Assembly: GCA_963675425.1 (NCBI GenBank)
Contig: OY776214.1
Span: 3,224,001 to 3,288,000 of the forward strand
Source: Sporobacter sp963675425
Lineage (GTDB): Bacteria > Bacillota > Clostridia > Oscillospirales > Oscillospiraceae
Direction of reading: 5' to 3'
Length of the DNA stretch: 64,000 nt
Below the pieces are notes generated by a model, which saw nothing but the letters and a program-made list of their open reading frames with translations, was not told the DNA's origin and did not search any database. This document shows, one piece after another, positions 1-8,309 of this stretch. Each line of letters starts with the position of its first letter. Position 1 is the first letter of the stretch. The translations under genes were made by a program, and so were the position numbers.

Positions 1-1
1 T

Positions 2-283
2 ATGAGCATGCAAAGCGTTGTGCCGCTCAAACGCAGCGTTGCAAGCAACACGATCTATATAGGAATTGATCTGGGATTTTTTCTGGGGCCGCTTATCGGA
101 AGCATTATCTATGCCCATACGAATTACGCGTTTATGTTCCGGGTCATGTCGGTACCGGTCGCCATCGCGCTTGTATGCTTTATCATTGTCCTGCCAATCT
201 ATAAAAGGCGGGTGGCAGAGCTTGAGAGGCTTTCACAGAAAAATAAAAATCAGGCCGATTTAAGTCAGCCTGACCCAGCCTGA
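2..283 (+). CDS. MFS transporter, C-terminal fragment (5' end outside window)
   Basis: This is the last 93 residues of a membrane transporter whose reading frame enters from the left edge. Two hydrophobic stretches, around residues 17-37 and 44-66, are joined by a short polar turn and followed by a basic and polar tail. The GPLIGSIIY-type segment and the tail after the last helix look like the final helices of a major facilitator superfamily permease. The internal ATG at position 2 is probably not the start. Family assignment rests on pattern only and the substrate cannot be inferred. A strong hairpin follows the stop. Confidence 0.5.
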   Translation: MSMQSVVPLKRSVASNTIYIGIDLGFFLGPLIGSIIYAHTNYAFMFRVMSVPVAIALVCFIIVLPIYKRRVAELERLSQKNKNQADLSQPDPA

Positions 284-290
284 AAATATG

Positions 291-320
291 TATCCAGAGG
301 AAAAATCCTCTGGATATTTT
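291..320. terminator. Bidirectional hairpin terminator
   Basis: A 10-bp perfect stem (291-300 with 307-316) has a six-base loop and is followed by TTTT. It lies between the end of the transporter and the end of the minus-strand DUF378 gene, so it probably serves both convergent units. Confidence 0.75.
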
Positions 321-534
321 ACGCGTGTTCTCCGTGTTCTTCTTCGCGCTCTCTGAACAAAAGAGAGATCAGCCAGATGGCGGACAGGCCGACGAGCGTA
401 TAGATAACTCTGCTGACAGCAGCAGTTTGTCCGCCGAAGATATATGCGACGATATCAAATCTAAAAAGTCCGATCGAGCCCCAGTTAAGTCCGCCAATGA
501 TAGCTAGGACAAGCGCGATTCTATCCATGATCAC
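319..534 (-). CDS. DUF378 family small membrane protein
   Basis: A 71-residue protein with two hydrophobic segments. The start MDRIALVLAIIGGLNWGSIG and the central FDIVAYIFGG stretch match the DUF378 family, short two-helix membrane proteins of unknown role. A GTG start at 534 is preferred because AAGGAGG sits 8 bases upstream; an ATG 24 bases further up lies inside or before the ribosome site and an ATG two codons downstream is spaced too far. It is convergent with the transporter fragment. The highly charged C-terminus (REREEEHGEH) should face the cytoplasm. Function unknown. Confidence 0.75.
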   Translation of the reverse strand: MIMDRIALVLAIIGGLNWGSIGLFRFDIVAYIFGGQTAAVSRVIYTLVGLSAIWLISLLFREREEEHGEHA

Positions 535-716
535 AGCATATTCCTCCTTCTTATCCACCGGCTAAATATTGCCTTTTCCGGTTAGGACAACAGCCTATTA
601 ATAATTGTCATTGACAGGCCGTTTGAATCGTTAGCCAAAATAAACGGCAGGACATGCACTTAAGCCGTTATATCTTAAAACGACAAGACAATGCTTAGCC
701 GGCGGAACAATAGCTA

Positions 717-754
717 CGTGCATAATATAACCGACCGTACGTGATTTATGCACG
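717..754. promoter_or_regulatory. Inverted repeat, possible operator
   Basis: Two perfect 9-base arms, CGTGCATAA and TTATGCACG, are separated by 20 bases and lie about 80 bases upstream of the -35 element of the regulator. Such a site could bind a dimeric regulator, possibly the Lrp-type protein itself. That role is inferred from position only. Confidence 0.3.
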
Positions 755-832
755 AAACGCACGATAACGCATTGGGACGGCTAAAGCAAAACGTTCAATT
801 TTTCTATATTTTCCAGCACGCTAAATTAGTGT

Positions 833-861
833 TTGATATAATGACAATGAAAATGTATAAT
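833..861 (+). promoter_or_regulatory. Sigma-A type promoter for the regulator-aminotransferase unit
   Basis: TTGATA (833-838) and TATAAT (856-861) are separated by 17 bases, about 44 bases before the chosen ATG at 905. A second TATAAT at 837-842 overlaps the -35 box but has no good partner. Confidence 0.55.
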
Positions 862-904
862 GATTAGAAATTATATTTTCCATCAATACGTTGGAGGTTA
901 CGTC

Positions 905-1384
905 ATGAAAGAAATATTAAAGCTTCTTGAAAAAGACGGCAGGCTTTCCGCGCAGCAGATCGCATCAATGCTTGACATGGACGCTAAGGATGTCGAAGCA
1001 GTGATTGCCAAATGTGAAGCGGACGGCGTTATATTGAAATATATGGCGCTTGTCGATTGGGACAAGGTAACCGACGATGCCGTAACAGCGCTCATCGAGG
1101 TGAAGATATCACCTCAGCGCGGCGAGGGCTTTGAGCGGATCGCCGAACGTATCTATCAATATGATGAGGTGGACAGTCTTTATCTGATGTCGGGTGCATT
1201 TGATCTGGCCGTTTATATCACAGCCCGTTCCATCAAGGACGTCGCGCAGTTTGTATTCGCGCGACTCGCGCCGCTGGAAGGCGTTACAGCGACGGCAACG
1301 CACTTTATTTTGAAAAAATACAAGGAAAAGGGCTGTTTGTTTAATTTGCCTGAAGAGCAGGAAGAGAGGATGTTTTTTGTATGA
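905..1384 (+). CDS. Lrp/AsnC family transcriptional regulator
   Basis: A 159-residue protein with the usual Lrp/AsnC plan. A winged helix-turn-helix occupies roughly residues 5-50 (the QQIASMLDMDAKDVEAVI stretch), and an ACT-like RAM domain spans about 65-145 for dimerisation and effector binding. The ATG at 905 follows GGAGG by 7 bases. The stop overlaps the start of the aminotransferase (ATGA), so the two are translationally coupled. Family members sense amino acids; pairing with a PLP aminotransferase suggests local control of amino-acid metabolism. The effector is unknown. Confidence 0.88.
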   Translation: MKEILKLLEKDGRLSAQQIASMLDMDAKDVEAVIAKCEADGVILKYMALVDWDKVTDDAVTALIEVKISPQRGEGFERIAERIYQYDEVDSLYLMSGAFDLAVYITARSIKDVAQFVFARLAPLEGVTATATHFILKKYKEKGCLFNLPEEQEERMFFV

Positions 1385-2547
1385 TGGATTATGAATCCCT
1401 CTTGAGCGACAATGTAAAAGGACTTAAACCGTCGGGTATCCGAAGGTTTTTTGACATACTTGAGGAAATGGACAACGCCATATCGCTGGGAATCGGTGAG
1501 CCGGATTTTGTAACGCCGTGGCACATCCGCGACGCCGGCATTTATTCGCTGGAAAAGGGCTTTACGAAATATACCGGCAATGCCGGTCTGTCCCGGCTTC
1601 GTATGGAAATCAGCAGCTACCAGAAGCGCAGGTTTAACCTTGACTTTAATTATAAAAATCAGATTATCGTCACTGTCGGCGGCAGCGAGGCCCTTGATTT
1701 GGCCGTACGAGCACTCGTAAATCCCGGCGATGAGGTTATTATACCTATCCCATCCTTCGTCTGTTACGGACCGGTCACGGAGTTGGCTTGTGCCAGGCCT
1801 GTTTACGTAGATACCAAGGTGGAAAACGAGTTTCGCCTGACGGCTGACGAGCTGCGCGCGGCCATCACGCCGAAGACGAAGCTTTTAATCCTGCCGTATC
1901 CCAATAACCCGACGGGCGGGATCATGGAGAAAGAAGATCTTGAAGCGCTGGCCGAGGTCCTGCGCGGCACCGGCATTATGGTTTTGTCCGACGAGATATA
2001 CGCCGAGCTTACTTACGGGCAGAAGCACTATTCAATGGCCAATATTCCGGACATGTATGAACGCACCATCGTCGTAGGCGGGTTTTCAAAGAGTCACGCG
2101 ATGACAGGCTGGCGTATGGGCTATGTCTGCGGCCCGTCCGAGATTCTCATACAGATGCTTAAAATTCACCAATACGCCATCATGTCCGCCCCGACAACAA
2201 GCCAGTACGCGGCGATCGAGGCCATGAAGGAAGGCGACGCCGATATTGAAGCGATGCGGCGTGACTACGATTACCGGCGCCGGTATATTCTGGATAGTCT
2301 GCGCGAATTGGGTATGGAGTGCTTTGAGCCGAAGGGCGCGTTTTATGTGTTCCCGTGTATCCAAAGTACGGGACTCACCTCCGAGCAGTTCTGCGAAAAA
2401 TTTCTGCTGGAGGAAAAGGTGGCCGTCATACCCGGCACTGCCTTCGGGACGAGCGGCGAGGGCTTTGTACGCATGAGTTACGCTTCGTCGTTGGACAACA
2501 TCACACAGGCGCTCACGCGTCTTGAAAGCTTCCTCAAACGGCTGTAA
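1381..2547 (+). CDS. PLP-dependent aminotransferase, class I/II
   Basis: A 388-residue fold-type I aminotransferase. Visible landmarks are the IGEPDF substrate loop near residue 39, the YPNNPTGG motif near 180, the SDEIYAEL aspartate/tyrosine pair near 207, and the Schiff-base lysine at about residue 237 in FSKSHAMTGWRMGY. The C-terminal arginine (EGFVRMSYASS) would bind the substrate carboxylate. Overlap with the Lrp gene by ATGA places them in one operon. Members of this subgroup act on aspartate, aromatic or branched amino acids, and the sequence does not decide which. An ATG one codon downstream is an alternative start. Confidence 0.9.
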   Translation: MMDYESLLSDNVKGLKPSGIRRFFDILEEMDNAISLGIGEPDFVTPWHIRDAGIYSLEKGFTKYTGNAGLSRLRMEISSYQKRRFNLDFNYKNQIIVTVGGSEALDLAVRALVNPGDEVIIPIPSFVCYGPVTELACARPVYVDTKVENEFRLTADELRAAITPKTKLLILPYPNNPTGGIMEKEDLEALAEVLRGTGIMVLSDEIYAELTYGQKHYSMANIPDMYERTIVVGGFSKSHAMTGWRMGYVCGPSEILIQMLKIHQYAIMSAPTTSQYAAIEAMKEGDADIEAMRRDYDYRRRYILDSLRELGMECFEPKGAFYVFPCIQSTGLTSEQFCEKFLLEEKVAVIPGTAFGTSGEGFVRMSYASSLDNITQALTRLESFLKRL

Positions 2548-2609
2548 ATGAAACCAAAAGAGCCTGTATAACACATACAAAGCGTTTGAGGCTATCTATG
2601 GGGGTTCTT

Positions 2610-3845
2610 ATGAAATACATCCTTGTGATCGGCGACGGCATGGCAGATAACCCGGTGGATGAACTCGGCGGGAAAACGCCTCTGGAATATGCCAACATAC
2701 CGACGATTGACGCGCTGACAGCCAGGGGTCTCCTCGGCACCGTCCAAAACGTACCGGAAGGACTTCCGGCTGGCAGTGATACGGCGATCCTTTCCATTTT
2801 CGGTTGCGATCCGAACGTCTGCTACACCGGACGCGCGCCGCTGGAGGCGGCCGCCGCCGGTATACGCCTGAAACCGGGCGATGTGGCTTATCGATGCAAC
2901 ATGGTAGCATATGAGGACGGCGACAAACCGCTAACCGAGAAAAAGATCCTTTCACACTCAGCCGGCTCTATTGAAGGCGAGCAGTCTGAGCAGCTTGTTC
3001 GGGAACTATTTTCAGACCCGGCATTTAAAACGACCGCCGAAAAGGCCGGGATGATTGTTTATCCGTCACTGTCTTTCAGGCACATTGCTGTCCAGAAGAA
3101 CGCCGACATCAAGGGCATCGTGCTTATCCCGCCGCATGATCATCTCGGCGAAGCCATAGGGCCGCTGTTACCGTTCGGCTGCGATAATGCCGCTGTTTTA
3201 AAAGAACTGATGACCCAGGCGCACCGCTTTTTGGACAAGCATCCGCTCAACGAAAAAAGACGCGCCAAGGGTCAGCTTCCGGCCAACGGCATATGGTTTT
3301 GGGCCGAAGGAACGGCTGTGGCGCTGCCGCAGTTTACGAAGCAGTATCATAAGACGGGCGGCGTTATATCAGCCGTGCCGCTTTGCCATGGCATTGCCGC
3401 GCTTACCGGCCTCGATATCGTCACGGTCGAGGGCGCGACGGGTGAATTGGATACAAATTATGAGGGCAAGGTTGACGCGGCGCTGGACGTGCTGAAAACG
3501 CACGACTTTACGGCCATACACGTGGAAGCGCCGGACGAATGCACGCACAACGGCGACCTGAAGGGGAAGCTGCAGGCCATCGAATGGCTCGACAGCCGTG
3601 TCATAAAGCCATTGACGGAAAAGCTGGACCAATCCGGAACGGATTACAGGCTTCTGATCCTGAGTGACCACAAAACGCTCACGTCGACCCGGGGCCACGA
3701 TGGCGACCCCGTTCCGTTTTTAATTTACGACAGCCGGAAGACTTTGAGCTCAACGGCCGCCTACAACGAAAATAACGGACTCAAGGGTCCGTATGTTGAC
3801 GCCGGGGTAAAACTGATGGGCCTCCTGTTTGAAAGTAACGTATGA
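2610..3845 (+). CDS. apgM: ApgM-type cofactor-independent phosphoglycerate mutase (or proposed homoserine kinase)
   Basis: A 411-residue alkaline-phosphatase-superfamily protein. The N-terminal MKYILVIGDGMADNPVDELG with Asp and Gly metal ligands, the GSDTAILSIFGCDP segment carrying the catalytic serine/threonine region, and the late SDHKTLTSTRGHDGDPVPF metal-binding motif match the archaeal-type ApgM family rather than GpmI. Some bacterial members have been proposed to be homoserine kinases, and the nearby amino-acid gene keeps that open. The ATG at 2610 follows GGGGG by 5 bases; upstream ATGs lack a good site. The stop overlaps the ispE start by ATGA. Confidence 0.82.
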   Translation: MKYILVIGDGMADNPVDELGGKTPLEYANIPTIDALTARGLLGTVQNVPEGLPAGSDTAILSIFGCDPNVCYTGRAPLEAAAAGIRLKPGDVAYRCNMVAYEDGDKPLTEKKILSHSAGSIEGEQSEQLVRELFSDPAFKTTAEKAGMIVYPSLSFRHIAVQKNADIKGIVLIPPHDHLGEAIGPLLPFGCDNAAVLKELMTQAHRFLDKHPLNEKRRAKGQLPANGIWFWAEGTAVALPQFTKQYHKTGGVISAVPLCHGIAALTGLDIVTVEGATGELDTNYEGKVDAALDVLKTHDFTAIHVEAPDECTHNGDLKGKLQAIEWLDSRVIKPLTEKLDQSGTDYRLLILSDHKTLTSTRGHDGDPVPFLIYDSRKTLSSTAAYNENNGLKGPYVDAGVKLMGLLFESNV

Positions 3846-4714
3846 ATACTAAAGTTAAAGCTTTTGCAAAAATAAATCTGTCTATTGATATCGTTTCCCG
3901 CATGGATAACGGTTATCACAATATGCGTATGATCATGCAGAGCGTGGCACTACATGACGAGCTGATGATCGACTGCCGGAAGGGTGACGGCATTTCTGTA
4001 AGCACAAACCTGAAGTATCTGCCGAACGACAAACGAAACATCGCGGCCCGCGCCGCTGAGGTATTCTTTGCGCACACGGGCATATCCGGCTATGAAACCC
4101 ATATCGGCATCCGGAAAAACATACCGGTTTGCGCAGGACTTGGCGGCGGCAGCACCGACGGGGCCGCTGTCCTGCGGGGCCTCAACGCACTGTTTGAAAC
4201 AAAGCTCGGGCGTGATACGCTTGAACGGCTTGGCGAAAAGCTCGGCTCGGATGTGCCGTTTTGCATCTCAGGCGGTACGGCGCTCGCCGAGGGAAAAGGC
4301 GAGGTGCTGACCGATCTGCCGGCGCTTCCGTCCTGTCCAATCGTGATCTGCAAGCCGTCATTTGCCATATCGACGCCGGAGCTTTTCTCAAAGATTAATT
4401 GCGACAAGATTCATCTGCGCCCGGACACCGACGGCTTGATCAATGCGCTTTGTGACGGCTTCCTTACGGATACGGCGCGCCGTATGTATAATGTATTTGA
4501 AGACGTATTGCCAAAAACAGCCGGAGCCGTGGAGGAAATCAAGCAGCGGCTTCTGGATCACGGCGCGCTTGGCGCGGCCATGACGGGCACCGGCTCGGCC
4601 GTATTCGGCATATTCGGCGACAAGGAAGCGGCAAAGGCTGCCAAAAAGGATTTAAACCAAGATTTCCGGGAGTGTTTTTCAACAACGCCGTCGGACCGGA
4701 TCGAAATAGAATAA
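3842..4714 (+). CDS. ispE: 4-diphosphocytidyl-2-C-methyl-D-erythritol kinase
   Basis: A 290-residue GHMP kinase that phosphorylates CDP-methylerythritol in the MEP route to isoprenoids. The N-terminal KAFAKINLSIDI strand, the ATP-binding PVCAGLGGGSTDGAAVLR loop near residues 95-112, SDVPFCISGG near 140, and the C-terminal GAAMTGTGSAVFGIF glycine-rich motif are all present. Length fits the family (about 280-290). Coupling by ATGA to the ApgM gene suggests one transcript. No other MEP-pathway gene is in the window. Confidence 0.93.
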   Translation: MNTKVKAFAKINLSIDIVSRMDNGYHNMRMIMQSVALHDELMIDCRKGDGISVSTNLKYLPNDKRNIAARAAEVFFAHTGISGYETHIGIRKNIPVCAGLGGGSTDGAAVLRGLNALFETKLGRDTLERLGEKLGSDVPFCISGGTALAEGKGEVLTDLPALPSCPIVICKPSFAISTPELFSKINCDKIHLRPDTDGLINALCDGFLTDTARRMYNVFEDVLPKTAGAVEEIKQRLLDHGALGAAMTGTGSAVFGIFGDKEAAKAAKKDLNQDFRECFSTTPSDRIEIE

Positions 4715-4801
4715 GAATAATTATTGATAAATGGTATATTATGAAAAAACCTCGTCGATACTTTGAATCAGCGGACAAAGTATTCTCGGAGGTTTTTACT
4801 T

Positions 4802-5407
4802 ATGAAACTAAAAAAATGGGAGCTGGCGCTTATCGCAGCGCTGGTGTTCACGTTTATAATGGGAGCAGGACTGAGAAAAGAGCAGGCGGATCTTTCCGAA
4901 AAACTGATACGTCTGCACGTCGTGGCAAATTCCGACTCGGACGAAGATCAGGCGCTTAAGCTAAAGGTACGTGATGGTATTTTAAACGATGTTGCCGCAA
5001 TATTGGACGGCGTAACTTCTCGGGAAGAAGCCGTGCGGCTGGTTGAGGAAAATCTGGATGAAATCCTATCCGGCGCGCGGGACGTCGTTTTGGAAAATGG
5101 CTATAATTATAGTGTCACGGCATCCATTAGTGTGGAGAAATTCCCGACGCGGGATTATGACACGTTTTCGCTGCCGGCAGGGGAGTATACGTCGCTGCGC
5201 GTTGTGATCGGCTCCGGCTGTGGACACAACTGGTGGTGCGTCATATTCCCGCCGCTGTGCGTTTCGGCGGCGACGGACGCCGAAGAGGTGTTTAGCAGCT
5301 TGTCTGATGAAGAGATGCGTCTCATCACCGAGGACGGGCCGGAATATGTCTTTAAATTTAAATCCATTGAGCTGCTCGAAAAACTGAAATTAGTGCTCGG
5401 CTTATAA
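4802..5407 (+). CDS. spoIIR: Stage II sporulation protein R
   Basis: A 201-residue protein with an N-terminal membrane/signal helix (residues 6-24). It then carries the conserved LIRLHVVANSDSDEDQALKL block and the GCGHNWWCVIFPPLC motif that define SpoIIR. In Bacillus this forespore-made signal crosses the septum to trigger SpoIIGA-dependent cleavage of pro-sigma-E in the mother cell, so its presence argues for endospore formation. The ATG at 4802 has GGAGG about 8 bases upstream. An ATG further upstream in the same frame lacks a site. In Bacillus it is under sigma-F; no convincing sigma-F promoter was made out here. Confidence 0.93.
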   Translation: MKLKKWELALIAALVFTFIMGAGLRKEQADLSEKLIRLHVVANSDSDEDQALKLKVRDGILNDVAAILDGVTSREEAVRLVEENLDEILSGARDVVLENGYNYSVTASISVEKFPTRDYDTFSLPAGEYTSLRVVIGSGCGHNWWCVIFPPLCVSAATDAEEVFSSLSDEEMRLITEDGPEYVFKFKSIELLEKLKLVLGL

Positions 5408-5430
5408 AGTTAAACACGTGAGTTATTCAA

Positions 5431-5460
5431 AAAGAGGCTGCCGCCGGCGGCCTCTTTTTT
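5431..5460 (+). terminator. Rho-independent terminator after spoIIR
   Basis: Stem AAAGAGGCTGCC paired with GGCGGCCTCTTT (one wobble), a three-base loop and a run of six T. It closes the transcription unit ending in spoIIR. Confidence 0.85.
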
Positions 5461-5517
5461 GATAGAGCCTGTAAAAGGCACACACTGCTCTTATTGGCGG
5501 GCATGACACGATTTAAG

Positions 5518-5546
5518 TTGCTGTCGCCACGTAATTGTTGTATGAT
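5518..5546 (+). promoter_or_regulatory. Possible promoter of the flavin reductase gene
   Basis: TTGCTG (5518-5523) and TATGAT (5541-5546) are separated by 17 bases. The near-palindromic GGCGGGC (5496-5502) and GCCCGCC (5551-5557) bracket it and could be an operator. Both are weak calls. Confidence 0.35.
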
Positions 5547-5616
5547 AAAAGCCCGCCGCCAATATATTACATACAGCGGCACTGCGCCTTAGCTCAAACG
5601 AAAGGAATGAAAAATT

Positions 5617-6237
5617 ATGAAGGTATTGCTTATCAACGGAAGCCCGCATCAGGAGGGCTGTACGTATACCGCCCTCAACGAGGTCGGATGCGCACTCGAA
5701 AGCAACGGAATCAAAGCGCAGATATACCACATTGGCAACAAGCCGGTCATGGGCTGCACAGGCTGCCATAAATGCAGAGACTTAAAGCGATGCATATATG
5801 ACGATGATGCCTGCAACGAAATGTCCGAGCTTGCCGCCAAAGCCGACGGCCTTGTCATCGGAACACCTGTCCATTTTGCCAGCGCCTGCGGCGCGCTGTG
5901 CGCACTACTAGACAGGATGTTCGTATCGGCCGGAGCGAAGTTGATGCATAAGCCGGGCGCGGCCGTTGTCAGCTGCCGCCGGGGTGGGGCAAGCGCCGCT
6001 TTTGACAGGATTAATAAGTATTTCACGATCATGCAGATGCCGGTCGTATCCTCATCGTATTGGAATTCCGTACACGGTTTTATCCCAGAGCACGTAAAAA
6101 AGGATCTTGAGGGCCTCCAGATCATGCGCACGCTCGGAAATAATATGGCCTGGCTTCTTAAGTCCATTGAAAAGGGAGAGGGACCCATTCCGCTTGGCGA
6201 GAAGCAGTGTGTTACAAGCTTTCATGACGGAAAATAG
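5617..6237 (+). CDS. NADPH-dependent FMN reductase / flavodoxin-fold protein
   Basis: A 206-residue flavodoxin-fold protein. The start MKVLLINGSPHQEGCTY carries the GSP-x-GxT phosphate loop for FMN. The CTGCHKCRDLKRC segment near residues 46-58 is the cysteine pattern of the iron-sulfur flavoprotein-like branch, and GLVIGTPVHFASACGALC near 80-95 is the second flavin loop. It probably reduces FMN or quinone-like substrates; the partner is unknown. AAAGGA lies about 10 bases before the ATG. It stands alone between two terminators. Confidence 0.85.
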   Translation: MKVLLINGSPHQEGCTYTALNEVGCALESNGIKAQIYHIGNKPVMGCTGCHKCRDLKRCIYDDDACNEMSELAAKADGLVIGTPVHFASACGALCALLDRMFVSAGAKLMHKPGAAVVSCRRGGASAAFDRINKYFTIMQMPVVSSSYWNSVHGFIPEHVKKDLEGLQIMRTLGNNMAWLLKSIEKGEGPIPLGEKQCVTSFHDGK

Positions 6238-6247
6238 TACATACATG

Positions 6248-6284
6248 AAAATCCTTGGAACAACGACGTTGTTCCAAGGATTTT
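6248..6284 (+). terminator. Long hairpin terminator
   Basis: An 18-bp perfect stem, AAAATCCTTGGAACAACG paired with its complement around a one-base loop, ends in TTTT. It follows the flavin reductase by 10 bases. Confidence 0.75.
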
Positions 6285-6377
6285 ACGTCTTCTGTTAAGG
6301 GTACACAGGCAATACGGAACAGGGCTAAACCAATAACCGGAGTAATCCGGACGCCTTGCTGCTGCAGCATTAGTTAC

Positions 6378-8033
6378 TTAAGCTACATAAACTGTGTCAT
6401 TTTCCCAGCTGTAAGTAAATCCAACCATTCGAGCCAAATCATCCAGACTACAATAATCCGCACCTTCTATTGCGACACCCGAAAGCATTTGTTCAGTATC
6501 ATCAACATATAACGTTAATTCGGTTATCTGAGCGATTATAAATTCATCGGTACTATGGTCAGTCAACGCCTCTTCGCCAGGCGTATAATTGCATCCGGTT
6601 TCCAAATAGTACGCTTTTGCATCCTCGTCCCAAGCAACATTGAAATGATAAGTCGTTTCTATCAGAGCCATTGCAAGATCGCTCGGTTTGATGAAGAGGG
6701 TCTCATCTGATTCGTATGCCTGTAACAAAGCCGAATTTCCTTCGTCAGATATCGTTAAATGAACCGGCATCACATTGATTATCTGCTCAGCGCTGATTAA
6801 AACAGTCTGCGTTGCTGCATCATAGTCAAGATTCAGTCCGAAAATTTGAGCCAGTTCTCTCAGCGAATAATAGTGCCTGCCATTGGCCAAAAATCCATTT
6901 ACGCTGATCCGGCTGCCGTCAACAACTATACTATCACTGTTTTGGCTGGCGCCTATGATTTCCGGTACCGACAGTGCCGTGACGGCTTCCGTCTCTGTCT
7001 CCGGCACGCCGGTGGTAATTGTAATTGTTTTACTGCTTTCTTCCCAGCCCACCGCAAATTCATTAACCGTCCCGACTAAAGACGATGCTAAATCCCGTAA
7101 CATGATATAATTATGACCTTCATAATTATAAGCGGTCATATCAACCACAATGCCGTTAACGGTAATTGACTGTGGAGACTCAATCATGGTTATCGTACGT
7201 GAAAATCCGTAGTTAAACATATTGATCGTGTCCCCGTAGCGAGTGGAAGTACTGTCGGCACCGAGAACGACGGACAGAAGCCGGTTTCCGTCACGCTGGC
7301 ATGTTGCTATCAAACACTTGCCCGCGAGACTTGTAGTCCCCGTTTTTAGTCCGTCTGTACCGGCATATTCCTGCGATTTACCGGGCAGCAGGCTGTTTGT
7401 AGCATTGTAAGTTTTGCCTCTGAAATTAATGCTGGTACAAGATGAGTAATTGAGCACGTCGGGATATTTTGTTATAAGTGTTGATGCCAGCATTGCCATG
7501 GACCGGGCGGTAACGCAATTTTCGTCTGAAAGTCCTGAAGCGTCGTAATAGGTCATTTCCCACCCGTACTCATGTGCCCTCGCCGTCATCAGCTGTGCAA
7601 AGTATTCTTCGGTTCCGCCCAGCAGTTCCCCGAGCGCACAGGCTGCGCCGTTGGCGGAGACCGTCATTGCCGCATGAAGCAGTTCGTCAACTGTGTACTT
7701 TTCGCCGCATTTTAACGGTACGTTTGAGCCTTCTGGATCACTTGCTATTTTATATGTATGGGAACTGATTTCAACCAGTGTGTCTTTGGTGACCGCACCT
7801 CGCTCCATCGCTTCGTAAAGCATTAGGACTGTCATAAGTTTTGTGAGGCTGGCGGGCGCCCGGACGCTGTCGGCATTTTTCTCATAATAGACTTCTCCTG
7901 TTGTGAGATTCAAAAGAAAATCCGCCTTTGCGTTCGTGGAAGGGGTTGACGCTGCTTCAGCATTAAAAGTTACTATAGGAAGCAGCATCGCAAAAATCAA
8001 AATGAAACCTGCAATATTCTTTTTTGTTCTCAT
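6378..8033 (-). CDS. D-alanyl-D-alanine carboxypeptidase (S11) with C-terminal stalk repeats
   Basis: A 551-residue exported enzyme that trims the terminal D-Ala of peptidoglycan stem peptides. A signal peptide (about residues 1-28) ends near NAEA-A. The three penicillin-binding motifs are present: SLTK (SxxK) near 62, SANGA (SxN) near 120 and KTGTT near 230. From about residue 288 onward come up to four copper-amine-oxidase-N-like repeats, recognisable by NYIMLRDLA, HYYSLRELA, LFIKPSDLA and DYCSLDDLA. These stalk modules replace the usual C-terminal membrane anchor. The ATG at 8033 is spaced about 9 bases after AGAG; a TTG two codons earlier is possible. Confidence 0.9.
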   Translation of the reverse strand: MRTKKNIAGFILIFAMLLPIVTFNAEAASTPSTNAKADFLLNLTTGEVYYEKNADSVRAPASLTKLMTVLMLYEAMERGAVTKDTLVEISSHTYKIASDPEGSNVPLKCGEKYTVDELLHAAMTVSANGAACALGELLGGTEEYFAQLMTARAHEYGWEMTYYDASGLSDENCVTARSMAMLASTLITKYPDVLNYSSCTSINFRGKTYNATNSLLPGKSQEYAGTDGLKTGTTSLAGKCLIATCQRDGNRLLSVVLGADSTSTRYGDTINMFNYGFSRTITMIESPQSITVNGIVVDMTAYNYEGHNYIMLRDLASSLVGTVNEFAVGWEESSKTITITTGVPETETEAVTALSVPEIIGASQNSDSIVVDGSRISVNGFLANGRHYYSLRELAQIFGLNLDYDAATQTVLISAEQIINVMPVHLTISDEGNSALLQAYESDETLFIKPSDLAMALIETTYHFNVAWDEDAKAYYLETGCNYTPGEEALTDHSTDEFIIAQITELTLYVDDTEQMLSGVAIEGADYCSLDDLARMVGFTYSWENDTVYVA

Positions 8034-8183
8034 TATCAATTATCTCTTTTCTGACGCAAGATGTTAAGACTCTCTATTTATGTAATATCGTATTAATTTC
8101 ATCTGAACTTCACAGCTTTTACATAATACGATAGATTACGATGACAGGCAGATGCGTAAGGAACCACAAAAAAACGAAACAAG

Positions 8184-8227
8184 CAGCGCCGTTGTGACTG
8201 CCAAGCAGACTCAACGGCGCTGTTTTT
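8184..8227. terminator. Inverted repeat with T-run, probable second terminator
   Basis: CAGCGCCGTTG (8184-8194) pairs perfectly with CAACGGCGCTG (8212-8222), with a 17-base loop. TTTTT follows on the plus strand, and a long A-run on the other side gives a T-run on the minus strand. It sits downstream of the minus-strand deacetylase gene and upstream of the carboxypeptidase, so it probably backs up the next hairpin. Confidence 0.5.
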
Positions 8228-8245
8228 GGATAAAAGCCAAGTTTA

Positions 8246-8269
8246 AAAAAGCCGCGAGAGCGGCTTTTT
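8246..8269. terminator. Terminator of the deacetylase-like gene
   Basis: AAAAAGCCGC and GCGGCTTTTT pair around a GAGA loop. It lies 40 bases beyond the stop of the minus-strand gene ending at 8310 and is symmetric, so it can work in both directions. Confidence 0.8.
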
Positions 8270-8309
8270 AGCATTCAGAGTGAGCGTGAGACTTACTTTA
8301 TAGTTTTTA

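Larger units (their letters stand above)
535..904. other. Intergenic region upstream of the Lrp-type regulator
   Basis: About 370 bases without a credible gene. It holds a 9-bp inverted repeat (CGTGCATAA at 717-725, TTATGCACG at 746-754) and the regulator's likely promoter at 833-861. Nothing else could be recognised. Confidence 0.5.
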
